Virus record (IMG/VR): IMGVR_UViG_3300046516_000051
Coordinates: 1 to 20,019 of that record
Source: a virus
Length of the DNA stretch: 20,019 nucleotides
Reading direction: 5' to 3' (one strand)
The notes under the pieces are model-generated. The model saw nothing but the letters and a program-made list of their open reading frames with translations, did not search any database and had not been told where the DNA came from. Shown in pieces: positions 1 through 5,496 of the stretch. A program made the position numbers and the translations under genes. Each line of letters opens with the position of its first letter. Position 1 is the first letter of the stretch.

Positions 1-1
1 C

Positions 2-361
2 CTCAACCTTACTCAGCTTGGCGTCACCAGGGATGTCTTCTCCATCGTCGGCACTGGTACCGTTCTCTTTCATGTCACCGCGTTGGAAAGCAACGGCACT
101 TTCCAGAACTTTAACTTCAGCAGCGTTTTGACGAACGGCCAGAACGGCTTCGACTTCAAGGCCATCAACGGTGAGAAGATCTGGGACATGGATCTTGTCG
201 TAGCCGGTGGCAGCATTACTGACTTCGAACACTTTCGTATCGATGTAGCTCCTGCCGCTGCGGTTCCCGGTCCAATTGCCGGTGCCGGGTTGCCGGGTCT
301 TATTGCGGCGTGCGGTGCGCTGTTCGGTCTGCATCGTCGTCGGCGTAATCGTCTAGCCTGA
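2..361 (+). CDS. Secreted protein with PEP-CTERM-like anchor (3' part only)
   Basis: The reading frame is open from the left edge of the window, so the N-terminus and any signal peptide are missing; 119 codons remain before TGA. The visible body is a polar, beta-rich segment without a recognised enzymatic motif. The last ~35 residues have the three-part layout of a C-terminal sorting signal: a Pro-Gly motif (VPGPIAGAGLPGL), a short hydrophobic helix (LIAACGALFGL) and a basic end (HRRRRNRLA). This is the rhizobial variant of PEP-CTERM/VPLPA-CTERM tails, which in the classical families are handled by an exosortase and lead to surface or exopolysaccharide-associated location; that role is inferred here. 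A TTG at base 83 could be called as a start but is internal. A hairpin terminator follows 22 bases after the stop. It may be a host gene flanking a prophage or a phage cargo gene. Confidence 0.72.
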   Translation, partial: LNLTQLGVTRDVFSIVGTGTVLFHVTALESNGTFQNFNFSSVLTNGQNGFDFKAINGEKIWDMDLVVAGGSITDFEHFRIDVAPAAAVPGPIAGAGLPGLIAACGALFGLHRRRRNRLA

Positions 362-383
362 TTGCTCCCAGTAGTCTCGCGTA

Positions 384-416
384 TAGGCCACCCTGGCATC
401 ACGCCACGGTGGCCTA
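384..416 (+). terminator. Rho-independent-type terminator after the PEP-CTERM-like gene
   Basis: A 9-bp perfect stem (TAGGCCACC at 384-392 with GGTGGCCTA at 408-416) continues, after one C/C mismatch, into a 4-bp inner stem (TGGC/GCCA) closed by a 5-base loop. It is followed by AATTTAT, a weak T-tract. It lies 22 bases after the stop at 361 and just before the promoter at 430, so it insulates the two units. No T-run follows on the minus strand, so it probably works mainly in the plus direction. Confidence 0.7.
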
Positions 417-429
417 ATTTATGACTGAT

Positions 430-458
430 TTGACACGGGTGCCAGACTGGCCTATGAT
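430..458 (+). promoter_or_regulatory. Sigma70-type promoter for the two plus-strand genes
   Basis: A perfect -35 hexamer TTGACA (430-435) is separated by exactly 17 bases from TATGAT (453-458), a 5/6 match to the -10 consensus. Transcription would start near 464-467, leaving a leader of only about 20 bases before the ATG at 485. Such a match in a GC-rich genome is unlikely by chance and is the only strong promoter-like sequence I noticed in the window. Confidence 0.8.
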
Positions 459-472
459 GGATTTGTCCATCA
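455..472. promoter_or_regulatory. Palindrome overlapping -10 and start site (possible operator)
   Basis: TGATGGA-TTTG-TCCATCA is a perfect 7-bp inverted repeat with a 4-base spacer. It covers most of the -10 box and the predicted transcription start, and ends two bases before the Shine-Dalgarno. The placement is what a repressor that blocks RNA polymerase would need. Alternatively, the RNA form is a small 5' hairpin. No regulator gene is in the window to pair it with. Confidence 0.45.
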
Positions 473-473
473 C

Positions 474-480
474 AGGAGGT
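474..480 (+). promoter_or_regulatory. Perfect Shine-Dalgarno deciding the start at 485
   Basis: AGGAGGT lies so that AGGAGG is 5 bases from the ATG at 485. This fixes the start there and excludes the in-frame GTG at 479, which lies inside the Shine-Dalgarno itself. Confidence 0.85.
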
Positions 481-484
481 GACC

Positions 485-766
485 ATGTCTGACAAGCCTA
501 GCCTACGCGACCGCCGCCGCACCGAAGCGCGTGATGCGCTTTATCGTGCGATGGAGCGCCGCGACCAGCTGATCGACAAGCTGGTCCGCAACGCCACTCA
601 CATCAAGACACTGAAGCAGACGCTCAAGCGCCTCAACATCGTTGACGACATCAAGGTATCAACGGTGCGCGCCTCGGTGGCCGAAGGCCGGATACTGGAG
701 CCGCTGGAGATCGATACCGGCATCGCCCACGATGACGACATGCCAGACCTGACAGGTGTGGCATGA
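485..766 (+). CDS. Small charged helical protein, function unknown
   Basis: A 93-residue soluble protein whose start is fixed by AGGAGGT at 474-480. Residues ~5-55 are strongly basic and alternate charges in a pattern expected for a long helix or coiled coil (RDRRRTEARDALYRAMERRD, then KLVRNATHIKTLKQTLKRLN). The C-terminal ~35 residues are acidic (EPLEIDTG, HDDDMPD). No signal peptide, membrane segment or Cys is present. I do not recognise a family. The basic-then-acidic layout would suit a small nucleic-acid- or protein-binding factor, but that is only a guess. It is the first gene of a two-gene unit, and its TGA overlaps the ATG of the papain-like gene by four bases, so the two are translationally coupled. 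Confidence 0.8.
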   Translation: MSDKPSLRDRRRTEARDALYRAMERRDQLIDKLVRNATHIKTLKQTLKRLNIVDDIKVSTVRASVAEGRILEPLEIDTGIAHDDDMPDLTGVA

Positions 767-1200
767 AGGTCGTCATCACCGACGGCGGTCGCGCCGCCGC
801 AGGCTACAAGGGCGGCGCAGGCGATTGCGTCGCTCGCTCCATCGCCATCGTCGCCGGGCTGCCGTACAGCGTCGTCTACGACCGGCTTGCCATTGGCACT
901 GGCACCCAGCGCAAGTCCAAGCGCAGCACGCCACGCGGCTTCACTGCCGCCAAGGGCATCAACGTGCGGCGAAAATGGTTCAAGGACTACATGACAGAGC
1001 TTGGCTTTGTCTGGACGCCAACCATGGGTATCGGCACCGGCTGCAAGGTGCATCTGGCTGATGGCGAGCTGCCCATGGGGCGCCTCGTCGTGGCGGTGAG
1101 CAAGCACTACACCGCCGTGATCGACGGCGTGATCCATGACACGCATAACCCGCAGCGTGAGGGTAAGCGGTGTGTCTACGGGTATTTTTCAAAGCCCTAG
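763..1200 (+). CDS. Papain-like Cys/His/Asp protein (phage-type, putative peptidase or amidase)
   Basis: A 145-residue protein resembling a family seen in alphaproteobacterial phages and prophages. The visible elements fit a papain/C39-like fold: GDCVARSIAI near the N-terminus puts a Cys (C22) at the start of a helix, and late in the chain SKHYTAVIDGVIHDT puts a His (H115) and an Asp (D126) on what read as adjacent beta strands. C22-H115-D126 would be the catalytic triad. The substrate is unknown; cleavage of a phage or host protein or an amidase role are both possible. It has no signal peptide, so it should act in the cytoplasm. The start ATG overlaps the preceding TGA (ATGA), and a hairpin terminator begins five bases after the stop. 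The family assignment is from recalled pattern, not a search. Confidence 0.75.
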   Translation: MKVVITDGGRAAAGYKGGAGDCVARSIAIVAGLPYSVVYDRLAIGTGTQRKSKRSTPRGFTAAKGINVRRKWFKDYMTELGFVWTPTMGIGTGCKVHLADGELPMGRLVVAVSKHYTAVIDGVIHDTHNPQREGKRCVYGYFSKP

Positions 1201-1204
1201 CAAA

Positions 1205-1243
1205 CAAACACCGCCTTGGCCGGGGAGGCGGGGGCGGTGTTTG
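1205..1243. terminator. Bidirectional terminator between convergent units
   Basis: An 11-bp perfect stem (CAAACACCGCC at 1205-1215 with GGCGGTGTTTG at 1233-1243) encloses a 17-base GC-rich loop. On the plus strand it is followed by CTTTAGTCT, and on the minus strand by TTTGCT, so both T-tracts are short. An alternative inner hairpin CGCCT/AGGCG is possible. It lies between the end of the plus-strand unit (1200) and the end of the long minus-strand unit (1304). Apart from it, I see nothing in 1201-1303. Confidence 0.75.
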
Positions 1244-1303
1244 CTTTAGTCTGCCCGAAGGGAAGAATGGAGAAACATCATCCATTACGATGATGCGTCC
1301 AGC

Positions 1304-1606
1304 CTAGCGCAGCCGGTCAGGCCCGGCAACATGCTTATTCGCCTCCAGAGCCTCCGCTGGTTTAACAGCCGGTTCTGTGGCGTCGATGTAGACCGGGTTC
1401 TCGATGGTGAACATTTCCAGACCATCGCGCAGATAGACGTGCGAGATGCCGTCGGCGCGGACGGTGATGTAGACGATCTGTGCCGGGTTGACCCACACGA
1501 CCCGCGTGACAAGCCCCTCGCTGTCGCATTGCGTAAGCTGAAGCAGCCGGATGGCGGCAGCTCGCTCGATCGGAACGGTCCTGATGTCGTCAGTCGATGC
1601 AGGCAT
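1304..1606 (-). CDS. Small FlbD-like protein, function unknown
   Basis: A 100-residue protein and the last gene of the minus-strand unit. The centre (residues ~33-72) reads as short beta strands with the pattern VWVNPAQIVYITV, DGISHVYLRDGLEMFTIENP. It recalls small FlbD-like proteins, where a conserved N-P is followed by I-x-x-I, a dG turn and a final strand. The resemblance is structural only and gives no function. The C-terminal ~25 residues are likely disordered. The ATG has a GAGGA Shine-Dalgarno four bases upstream and overlaps the end of the lipoprotein gene by 17 bases. It has no signal peptide or membrane helix. Confidence 0.7.
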   Translation of the reverse strand: MPASTDDIRTVPIERAAAIRLLQLTQCDSEGLVTRVVWVNPAQIVYITVRADGISHVYLRDGLEMFTIENPVYIDATEPAVKPAEALEANKHVAGPDRLR

Positions 1607-1787
1607 CTGTCCTCGTCGTGGTGGTGCGGGTGCGGCCCAGCACGGTGATGTCGGTGACCCGGCGTTCGGTGTTTACCGTGCCGCCACGACATTTGACGAC
1701 AGGCACCTCGACGTCCTCGACCCAACGGCCCGCCCGGCAGCCCGTCATCAGCAGGCCAGTCAGCAGTACCATGGCGAGGCGTTTCAT
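1590..1787 (-). CDS. Small lipoprotein (possible outer-membrane spanin or surface factor)
   Basis: A 65-residue protein starting MKRLAMVLLTGLLMTGC: two basic residues, a hydrophobic stretch and a lipobox (LMTGC) with the lipid-accepting Cys at residue 17. The mature part is only 49 residues, with two further Cys residues and a run of Thr/Arg near the end (TRTTTTRTDAC). Its ATG overlaps the stop of the upstream membrane-protein gene as ATGA, which is why I prefer it to the in-frame TTG at 1802. A small membrane protein followed by a small lipoprotein at the end of a late operon resembles an Rz/Rz1 spanin pair. Against this, it is not proline-rich as Rz1 proteins usually are, and the partner lacks a long periplasmic coiled coil. 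A lysis-timing, superinfection-exclusion or moron role is equally possible. Confidence 0.72.
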   Translation of the reverse strand: MKRLAMVLLTGLLMTGCRAGRWVEDVEVPVVKCRGGTVNTERRVTDITVLGRTRTTTTRTDACID

Positions 1788-1981
1788 CTTGTTGGCTGAC
1801 AATTAGCGACGAGGTCCGAGATCAGCTTATCGCGCCGCAGACCGTGTTCGTTGACCGAATACAATAGCCCGGATGTCATGATCAGGAACAGCACGTTGAC
1901 CAGGACCAGAGCCAGCGCCAGCGGCCTGTCCTTTAGGCCGTCGGTGACAGAGCTGATGATCTTGCCGGTGGTCTGGATCAT
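1784..1981 (-). CDS. Small one-helix membrane protein (holin-like candidate)
   Basis: A 65-residue protein with one clear transmembrane segment at about residues 22-46 (LALALVLVNVLFLIMTSGLL), a 20-residue N-terminal part ending in DRP, and a charged C-terminal tail (RRDKLISDLVANC) that may form a short amphipathic helix. The start chosen overlaps the preceding TGA as ATGA; the longer frame beginning at 2059 has no such support. Rhizobial phages carry similar small proteins near their lysis genes, which makes a holin, pinholin or inner-membrane spanin role reasonable, but no endolysin lies beside it. The single helix and short tail do not discriminate between these. Confidence 0.72.
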   Translation of the reverse strand: MIQTTGKIISSVTDGLKDRPLALALVLVNVLFLIMTSGLLYSVNEHGLRRDKLISDLVANCQPTR

Positions 1982-3342
1982 GTGTACGGCGCTGTCGGTG
2001 GCGTGAAATTGGCGGTCCACATTGCCTTGCCTTTGACAATACGGAACTCGTCCATGCATTGGTACCCACCGTTATATCCCCCGGTATTCCAGTAGCCCCA
2101 TATTATGGCGCCGCTGTTGCTTGGGAATGGCTGCGACGAGGCCTGGGTGGATTGCAGTATACCATCCTTGAAGCCGTAGAACGTGGTGCCTTTGCGAACG
2201 AGGGCGCGGTGCGACCACACGTTGGGAGTAAATGGTCCGAGATTTAAGCTGCCAACAACATTCCAGCTTGCTTGGTCATTTGAGCCATAGGCATACAAAG
2301 TCCCGGCGCTTGCGTAACCTATCAAGAATGGCTGGTAGACAAGCTGGCCACTATCTCTCACCAATGTCGGGCGACTATCGACTCCGTCTAGACGATAGTC
2401 CCACCAATCAATCGTCAGGTCGCCATAGCCAAAGTTAAAGTCTTCGCTGTTCCCGAAATAAAAGTATGAGCTGTTGTAATCAACGTACAGCGATTGACCG
2501 AATTTGGCGGTGCCACTTATTTGCGATACGCCAGCGACACCGGCATTGCCCTTTGCATATACGGAGCTGTCTGGAAATGTTTGCGCCCCCGGTGTGCCGT
2601 CGCCGTGCAGCAGCAGCACAGTGTGGTATTGGGAATAATCCGGGATGGGACCATACGGTGTTGTTGGAGGAGAGAAATTAGATACCCATCTGGCAACGCC
2701 TTTGCTGAAACGGATTTGATCCATGTAGCCCTGGTAGTGGGTCGTCCACGGGCCAAAGTACAATCCGCCATTGCCCGTATAAAGCGGTAGCGCGGATGTC
2801 CACGTCGCTACTTGCGTGCCGTTCTTGAAGACGAGAAATGTATTGCCGTTGCGAACGACTGCAAAATGGTTCCACACATTGTACTGAAGCGCGCCGCAAT
2901 TAACGCCGCTGGCAATGTCCCATGTACTGTTGTTGCTCGACATGTAAACGAGCCAGTTGCCAGCACTTGAATAGCCAAGAAGGAACGCCTGTGGATTGGT
3001 GTCGGCACTTCGCCTCACAAAACAAGATTGATCGGAGGCGGCAGTCCTGTACTCCCACCAATCGATTGTAAAATTGCCGCTACCAAAATCAAAGTCGGTG
3101 CTATTCGGCATGAACAGATAGCTGCCGCCCGGCAGATACATCGAGCCAGCGCCAACCTTGCTGGTGGCACTGATCTGCGTCGTGCCGTATGGAGTGCCAA
3201 CACGCCGCTGCGTCGCGCCTATTCCCTTGTTGAGAAAGGTGCCGTCGTCAAACGACAGCAGCAGTGTGGTGTAGCCGTCGTTGCCGGTGGGACTGCCACC
3301 GGACGCGCTCATGCCAAGCGAGGGATTGACCCCCGACAGCAT
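1978..3342 (-). CDS. Tail fibre/adhesin with tandem LamG-like lectin domains
   Basis: A 454-residue protein made almost entirely of two homologous concanavalin A-like (Laminin_G_3-type) domains, residues ~24-230 and ~239-453. The copies line up through their length: YTTLLLSFDDGT / YHTVLLLHGDGT at the start, FTIDWWEYR / LTIDWWDYR in the middle, NVWNHFAVVR / NVWSHRALVR, and the closing strand MDQIRFSKGVARW / MDEFRIVKGKAMW followed by NFxPPTxPY. These beta-sandwich domains commonly bind carbohydrates, and phage particles often carry them for receptor or capsule contact. There is no signal peptide, as expected for a virion protein. It follows the short fibre gene with a one-base TAATG overlap, so the pair may form one fibre with this protein as the distal, sugar-binding part. 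Receptor identity is unknown. Confidence 0.85.
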   Translation of the reverse strand: MLSGVNPSLGMSASGGSPTGNDGYTTLLLSFDDGTFLNKGIGATQRRVGTPYGTTQISATSKVGAGSMYLPGGSYLFMPNSTDFDFGSGNFTIDWWEYRTAASDQSCFVRRSADTNPQAFLLGYSSAGNWLVYMSSNNSTWDIASGVNCGALQYNVWNHFAVVRNGNTFLVFKNGTQVATWTSALPLYTGNGGLYFGPWTTHYQGYMDQIRFSKGVARWVSNFSPPTTPYGPIPDYSQYHTVLLLHGDGTPGAQTFPDSSVYAKGNAGVAGVSQISGTAKFGQSLYVDYNSSYFYFGNSEDFNFGYGDLTIDWWDYRLDGVDSRPTLVRDSGQLVYQPFLIGYASAGTLYAYGSNDQASWNVVGSLNLGPFTPNVWSHRALVRKGTTFYGFKDGILQSTQASSQPFPSNSGAIIWGYWNTGGYNGGYQCMDEFRIVKGKAMWTANFTPPTAPYT

Positions 3343-3986
3343 TACCGGAAGTCCGGCTGGAACGAACAGAAGGCCAGATTGATACCGGCAAAATACGAAT
3401 ATGAGATGGCGTCCCTGGCGCCGTTAGCCGACAGCGTTGGCTTGACGCCGCCGGGGAAGATCCACTGGTTGCCCCACGTCGTGATCGAGGCCCCGGCGGC
3501 GTTGGCGAAGAGATAGATCAGCCCCTTCTGCGATTTCACGTTGACCGGGTTTGCCAGGGTGCGGCCAGCCGCCGTGACCGACACGGAAAAGTCTATGCCG
3601 GTGGAAAAGTCGCAAGTGATCGTCCCGCTGGTATCCACGATCGTGACGGGACCAGCCGCGCTCCACAGCGTGCCGCTGGTGACCATCCTGGATTGCGGAT
3701 TGTTGGACAGATACTCCGCCAGCGTTGCTGCCGTGACAGCGGACGCTGCAGCTCTCGTCGTGTCGGTCGGATGGACGTGATCTTCTCTGGAGTACTTGAT
3801 CGAGCTGCCGGGCAATGCCGGTGAGGCGTTGATGAGCGGCAGCGCCACTGAGGCATCGAGTGTGCCAGAGCTGCCGCCGTAGGTTGTCCACTTCTCGCCA
3901 TCCCAGGTGTAGACCGGAAGCCCTGGAGTGGGCGTGGCCGGAAACTTTTGGCCTACGACAGGAGCGGCTGGAAAATCAAAGGCCAT
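3342..3986 (-). CDS. Short tail fibre protein sharing N-terminal module with the collagen-like fibre
   Basis: A 214-residue protein. Residues 1-38 (MAFDFPA...[13 protein letters not shown]) are nearly the same as the start of the 507-residue collagen-like fibre, including similarity at DNA level, so both probably dock on the same virion site or assemble on the same partner. A short REDHVHPTDT motif near residue 70 is also shared. The remaining ~130 residues look like beta-rich fibre sequence with no enzymatic motif (SGTITCDFSTGIDFSVSV; TTWGNQWIFPGGVKP). The last third resembles the end of the larger fibre in style (a short beta domain after the stalk). A GAGGTGAG Shine-Dalgarno precedes the ATG. 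It is followed by the LamG gene with a one-base overlap, so this may be the base and stalk and the LamG protein the tip. Confidence 0.82.
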   Translation of the reverse strand: MAFDFPAAPVVGQKFPATPTPGLPVYTWDGEKWTTYGGSSGTLDASVALPLINASPALPGSSIKYSREDHVHPTDTTRAAASAVTAATLAEYLSNNPQSRMVTSGTLWSAAGPVTIVDTSGTITCDFSTGIDFSVSVTAAGRTLANPVNVKSQKGLIYLFANAAGASITTWGNQWIFPGGVKPTLSANGARDAISYSYFAGINLAFCSFQPDFR

Positions 3987-3989
3987 AGC

Positions 3990-4292
3990 TCACCTCAACA
4001 GTCTGCTGCGTTGGACGTTGGCTGCCGCCGTTATCTGAGTGGCGGCGGATGTCATCTCGTTTCGGAAGCTTTCGATGGCGGCGCCATTGCCCCTGGTAAC
4101 TTGGGCATTCTCGACCAGCAGCAGCGGCAAGAAACTCACGGCGCAGCCCCAGTGGTCGATGTCCTTGGTCGATTGCGGATCTTTGCCGCGAAGCAACTGC
4201 CACCAGGGACACTTGTGGCAGACCTCGCTCATGTCCTTCCGGTGCAGCGGGCAGACCAGACCGGGTTCAGCGTGCGGGATCTGCGCCATCAT
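3990..4292 (-). CDS. Cys-rich small protein (putative zinc-binding), function unknown
   Basis: A 100-residue protein of a kind I associate with rhizobial phages. A metal-ligand-like cluster is visible in the N-terminal part: C14-x2-H17-x7-C25-x2-C28, followed by the WW pair (CHKCPWW) and a further Cys at 50 (DHWGCA). A zinc knuckle or ribbon is the simplest reading. The hydrophobic stretch FLPLLLV (residues ~54-60) is too short for a membrane helix, and the C-terminal half is helical (GAAIESFRNEM). Its ATG overlaps the upstream stop as ATGA and has AGGA five bases before it; a second ATG at 4289 is possible. It lies between the two fibre groups and might be a non-structural assembly helper, but no function can be assigned. 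Confidence 0.78.
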   Translation of the reverse strand: MMAQIPHAEPGLVCPLHRKDMSEVCHKCPWWQLLRGKDPQSTKDIDHWGCAVSFLPLLLVENAQVTRGNGAAIESFRNEMTSAATQITAAANVQRSRLLR

Positions 4293-4615
4293 TGTTTTCC
4301 TAGTGCCGGTGGCGCCCTGCGGCGCGGGTCTAGTGGATGGTACGGGTCATCCGGCCTCTCCTCCGGTGGAGGGGGAGCCGCCGCTTCCCAGGCATCGAGC
4401 AGCCACTGGTATGGCGCAAAGCTGTCGATCTCGATGTTGGGTTCTCGGAGGTTGTCATAGGGATCCTCATCGACAAACTCGATGACGCCCTTGTGCTTCT
4501 CCTCGCTCCACTGGATGGCGTGGATGGTGTGGTCAACCTCGGTGCAGTCAACGCTGCGGCCTACGCCGTCAACGAACACCATGTTGTCAGACGGGATTAC
4601 TGTTGCCGTTTTCAT
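4289..4615 (-). CDS. Small tail-fibre-region protein, possible assembly chaperone
   Basis: A 108-residue acidic protein. The first ~70 residues are beta-rich (TATVIPSDNMVFVDGVGRSV, IHAIQW, GVIEFVDED) and end in a helix-like YQWLLDAWEAA, followed by a disordered proline- and charge-rich tail (APPPPEERPDDP). A short strand-rich start, the AIQW motif and a final PYxxxLDxWEA helix resemble several small proteins near phage fibre genes that act as or are annotated as fibre assembly factors. I treat this as a hint only. It overlaps the 3' end of the cupin gene by 29 bases and the next gene by four (ATGA). AAGGA lies eight bases before the ATG. Confidence 0.75.
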   Translation of the reverse strand: MKTATVIPSDNMVFVDGVGRSVDCTEVDHTIHAIQWSEEKHKGVIEFVDEDPYDNLREPNIEIDSFAPYQWLLDAWEAAAPPPPEERPDDPYHPLDPRRRAPPALGKQ

Positions 4616-4925
4616 GCTCCGGTTCCTTGGCTAGCTTCTTGGTGATGTGTACCGTTCGCGCATTGTCTTCGAGGCCTATGATCTCGTGCGGAAAGCCAGC
4701 GAAAGTATCAAGCACGGTGCCGCTCTCGTGTATGCCGTTCTCCACGGCGCCGTTCTCCATTATGATCCTGATCAGTACGCGCCCTCTGGCAACGATGATG
4801 ATATGAGACGTTGCATCATCGTGATTGTGCATCGGCAAGCAGTCACCCGCCTTTTGATAGTCGTACATCAGCAACTGTAGGTCGCCTATCTTGGCTCCGT
4901 TGATGACCGGCATGCCCATACTCAT
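4587..4925 (-). CDS. Single-domain cupin protein
   Basis: A 112-residue small beta-barrel. Cupin motif 1 is visible as CLPMHNHDDATSHIIIVARG with H33, H35 and H41, and motif 2 as FAGFPHEIIGLED with H80; the Glu usual in motif 1 is not at its normal place. A metal site of mainly His ligands is therefore possible. Reaction unknown: small cupins range from sugar-modifying enzymes to dioxygenases and binding proteins. The start at 4925 forms TAATG with the stop of the hydroxylase gene, with GGAG eight bases upstream; the longer frame from 4952 would overlap the hydroxylase for no visible reason. It has been placed directly after the 2-oxoglutarate oxygenase, so both may act on the same fibre or receptor-related substrate; this is inference. 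Confidence 0.82.
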   Translation of the reverse strand: MSMGMPVINGAKIGDLQLLMYDYQKAGDCLPMHNHDDATSHIIIVARGRVLIRIIMENGAVENGIHESGTVLDTFAGFPHEIIGLEDNARTVHITKKLAKEPEHENGNSNPV

Positions 4926-5494
4926 TAGCGCAACTCCGGTCCCGCCACCCACATAACGAGTGATCGCCGCACACCTTTCGTCACCGGCCTCACCTCGTGA
5001 ACGATCTCAGAGCGAAAGAACGTCGCCATGCCCCGCATACGCGGCATGGTAACTGGTGTGAGGTTGTGCGGGTACAGCCACAACTCGCCGCCCTCGTAGT
5101 CTTCAGGTTTCGACAACTGCAGGCTCATGCTCAGCTTGCGGTGATGATCGGTGTACTTGCCGTATGTACAGTCTGCATGAGAGCAGTAGCGGCCACCGTC
5201 GTATTCGGTCAGTTGTAGGTTTTCGATGGTCGTTAACTCCAGGTGGAAGTGCTTGTTGACTTGGTAGACCGCATCATCGAGAGCGGTGTAGAGCCACTCA
5301 ATCTCAGGCTTAGGCATCAACCAATCGATTGTGCTGTCCCTCTGCTCAGGATTAACCTTGCCAGCGTCAACCTTGCCAGCGTGTTTATTGTCGCTCCACA
5401 GCGCATCAATCTTGTCCAACTCCTCCGCAGCGAACACTTCAGACGAAGCAACCCACGCTTGGCGCGGATACGTTTGTAGCTTCCACATAGACAT
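4925..5494 (-). CDS. 2-oxoglutarate/Fe(II)-dependent dioxygenase, prolyl 4-hydroxylase type
   Basis: A 189-residue enzyme with the double-stranded beta-helix signature of the 2OG-Fe(II) superfamily: H106-A-D108 (YCSHADCTYG), the distal iron ligand H166 (SEIVHEVRPV) and the 2-oxoglutarate-binding arginine R176, ten residues later (TKGVRRSLVMWV). The strand motif RKLSMSLQLS and YEGGELWLY are characteristic of the P4H/PKHD branch. Such enzymes couple oxidative decarboxylation of 2-oxoglutarate to hydroxylation, in the P4H group of proline or other side chains. The N-terminal ~60 residues form a cap, with a small tandem duplication (AGKVDAGKV). It starts three bases after the glycine-rich collagen-like gene with only a weak Shine-Dalgarno, and precedes the cupin with a one-base overlap. 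Its position next to Gly-X-Pro-rich fibres suggests those as substrate; alternatives are another virion or host protein. Confidence 0.88.
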   Translation of the reverse strand: MSMWKLQTYPRQAWVASSEVFAAEELDKIDALWSDNKHAGKVDAGKVNPEQRDSTIDWLMPKPEIEWLYTALDDAVYQVNKHFHLELTTIENLQLTEYDGGRYCSHADCTYGKYTDHHRKLSMSLQLSKPEDYEGGELWLYPHNLTPVTMPRMRGMATFFRSEIVHEVRPVTKGVRRSLVMWVAGPELR

Positions 5495-5496
5495 GT

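Noticed and set aside
1277-1296. Small inverted repeat CATCAT/ATGATG just after the last minus-strand gene
   Set aside because: Six-base arms with an 8-base AT-containing loop and no T-tract; weaker than the hairpin at 1205-1243, so not called as a terminator.
2-1304. Phage attachment site or integrase at the left boundary
   Set aside because: No tRNA, integrase or long direct repeat is visible, and the window contains no second end to compare.
1590-1787. Firm call of Rz/Rz1 spanins for the membrane protein-lipoprotein pair
   Set aside because: The lipoprotein is not proline-rich, the genes are not nested and the membrane protein has no long periplasmic coiled coil; kept only as a possibility.
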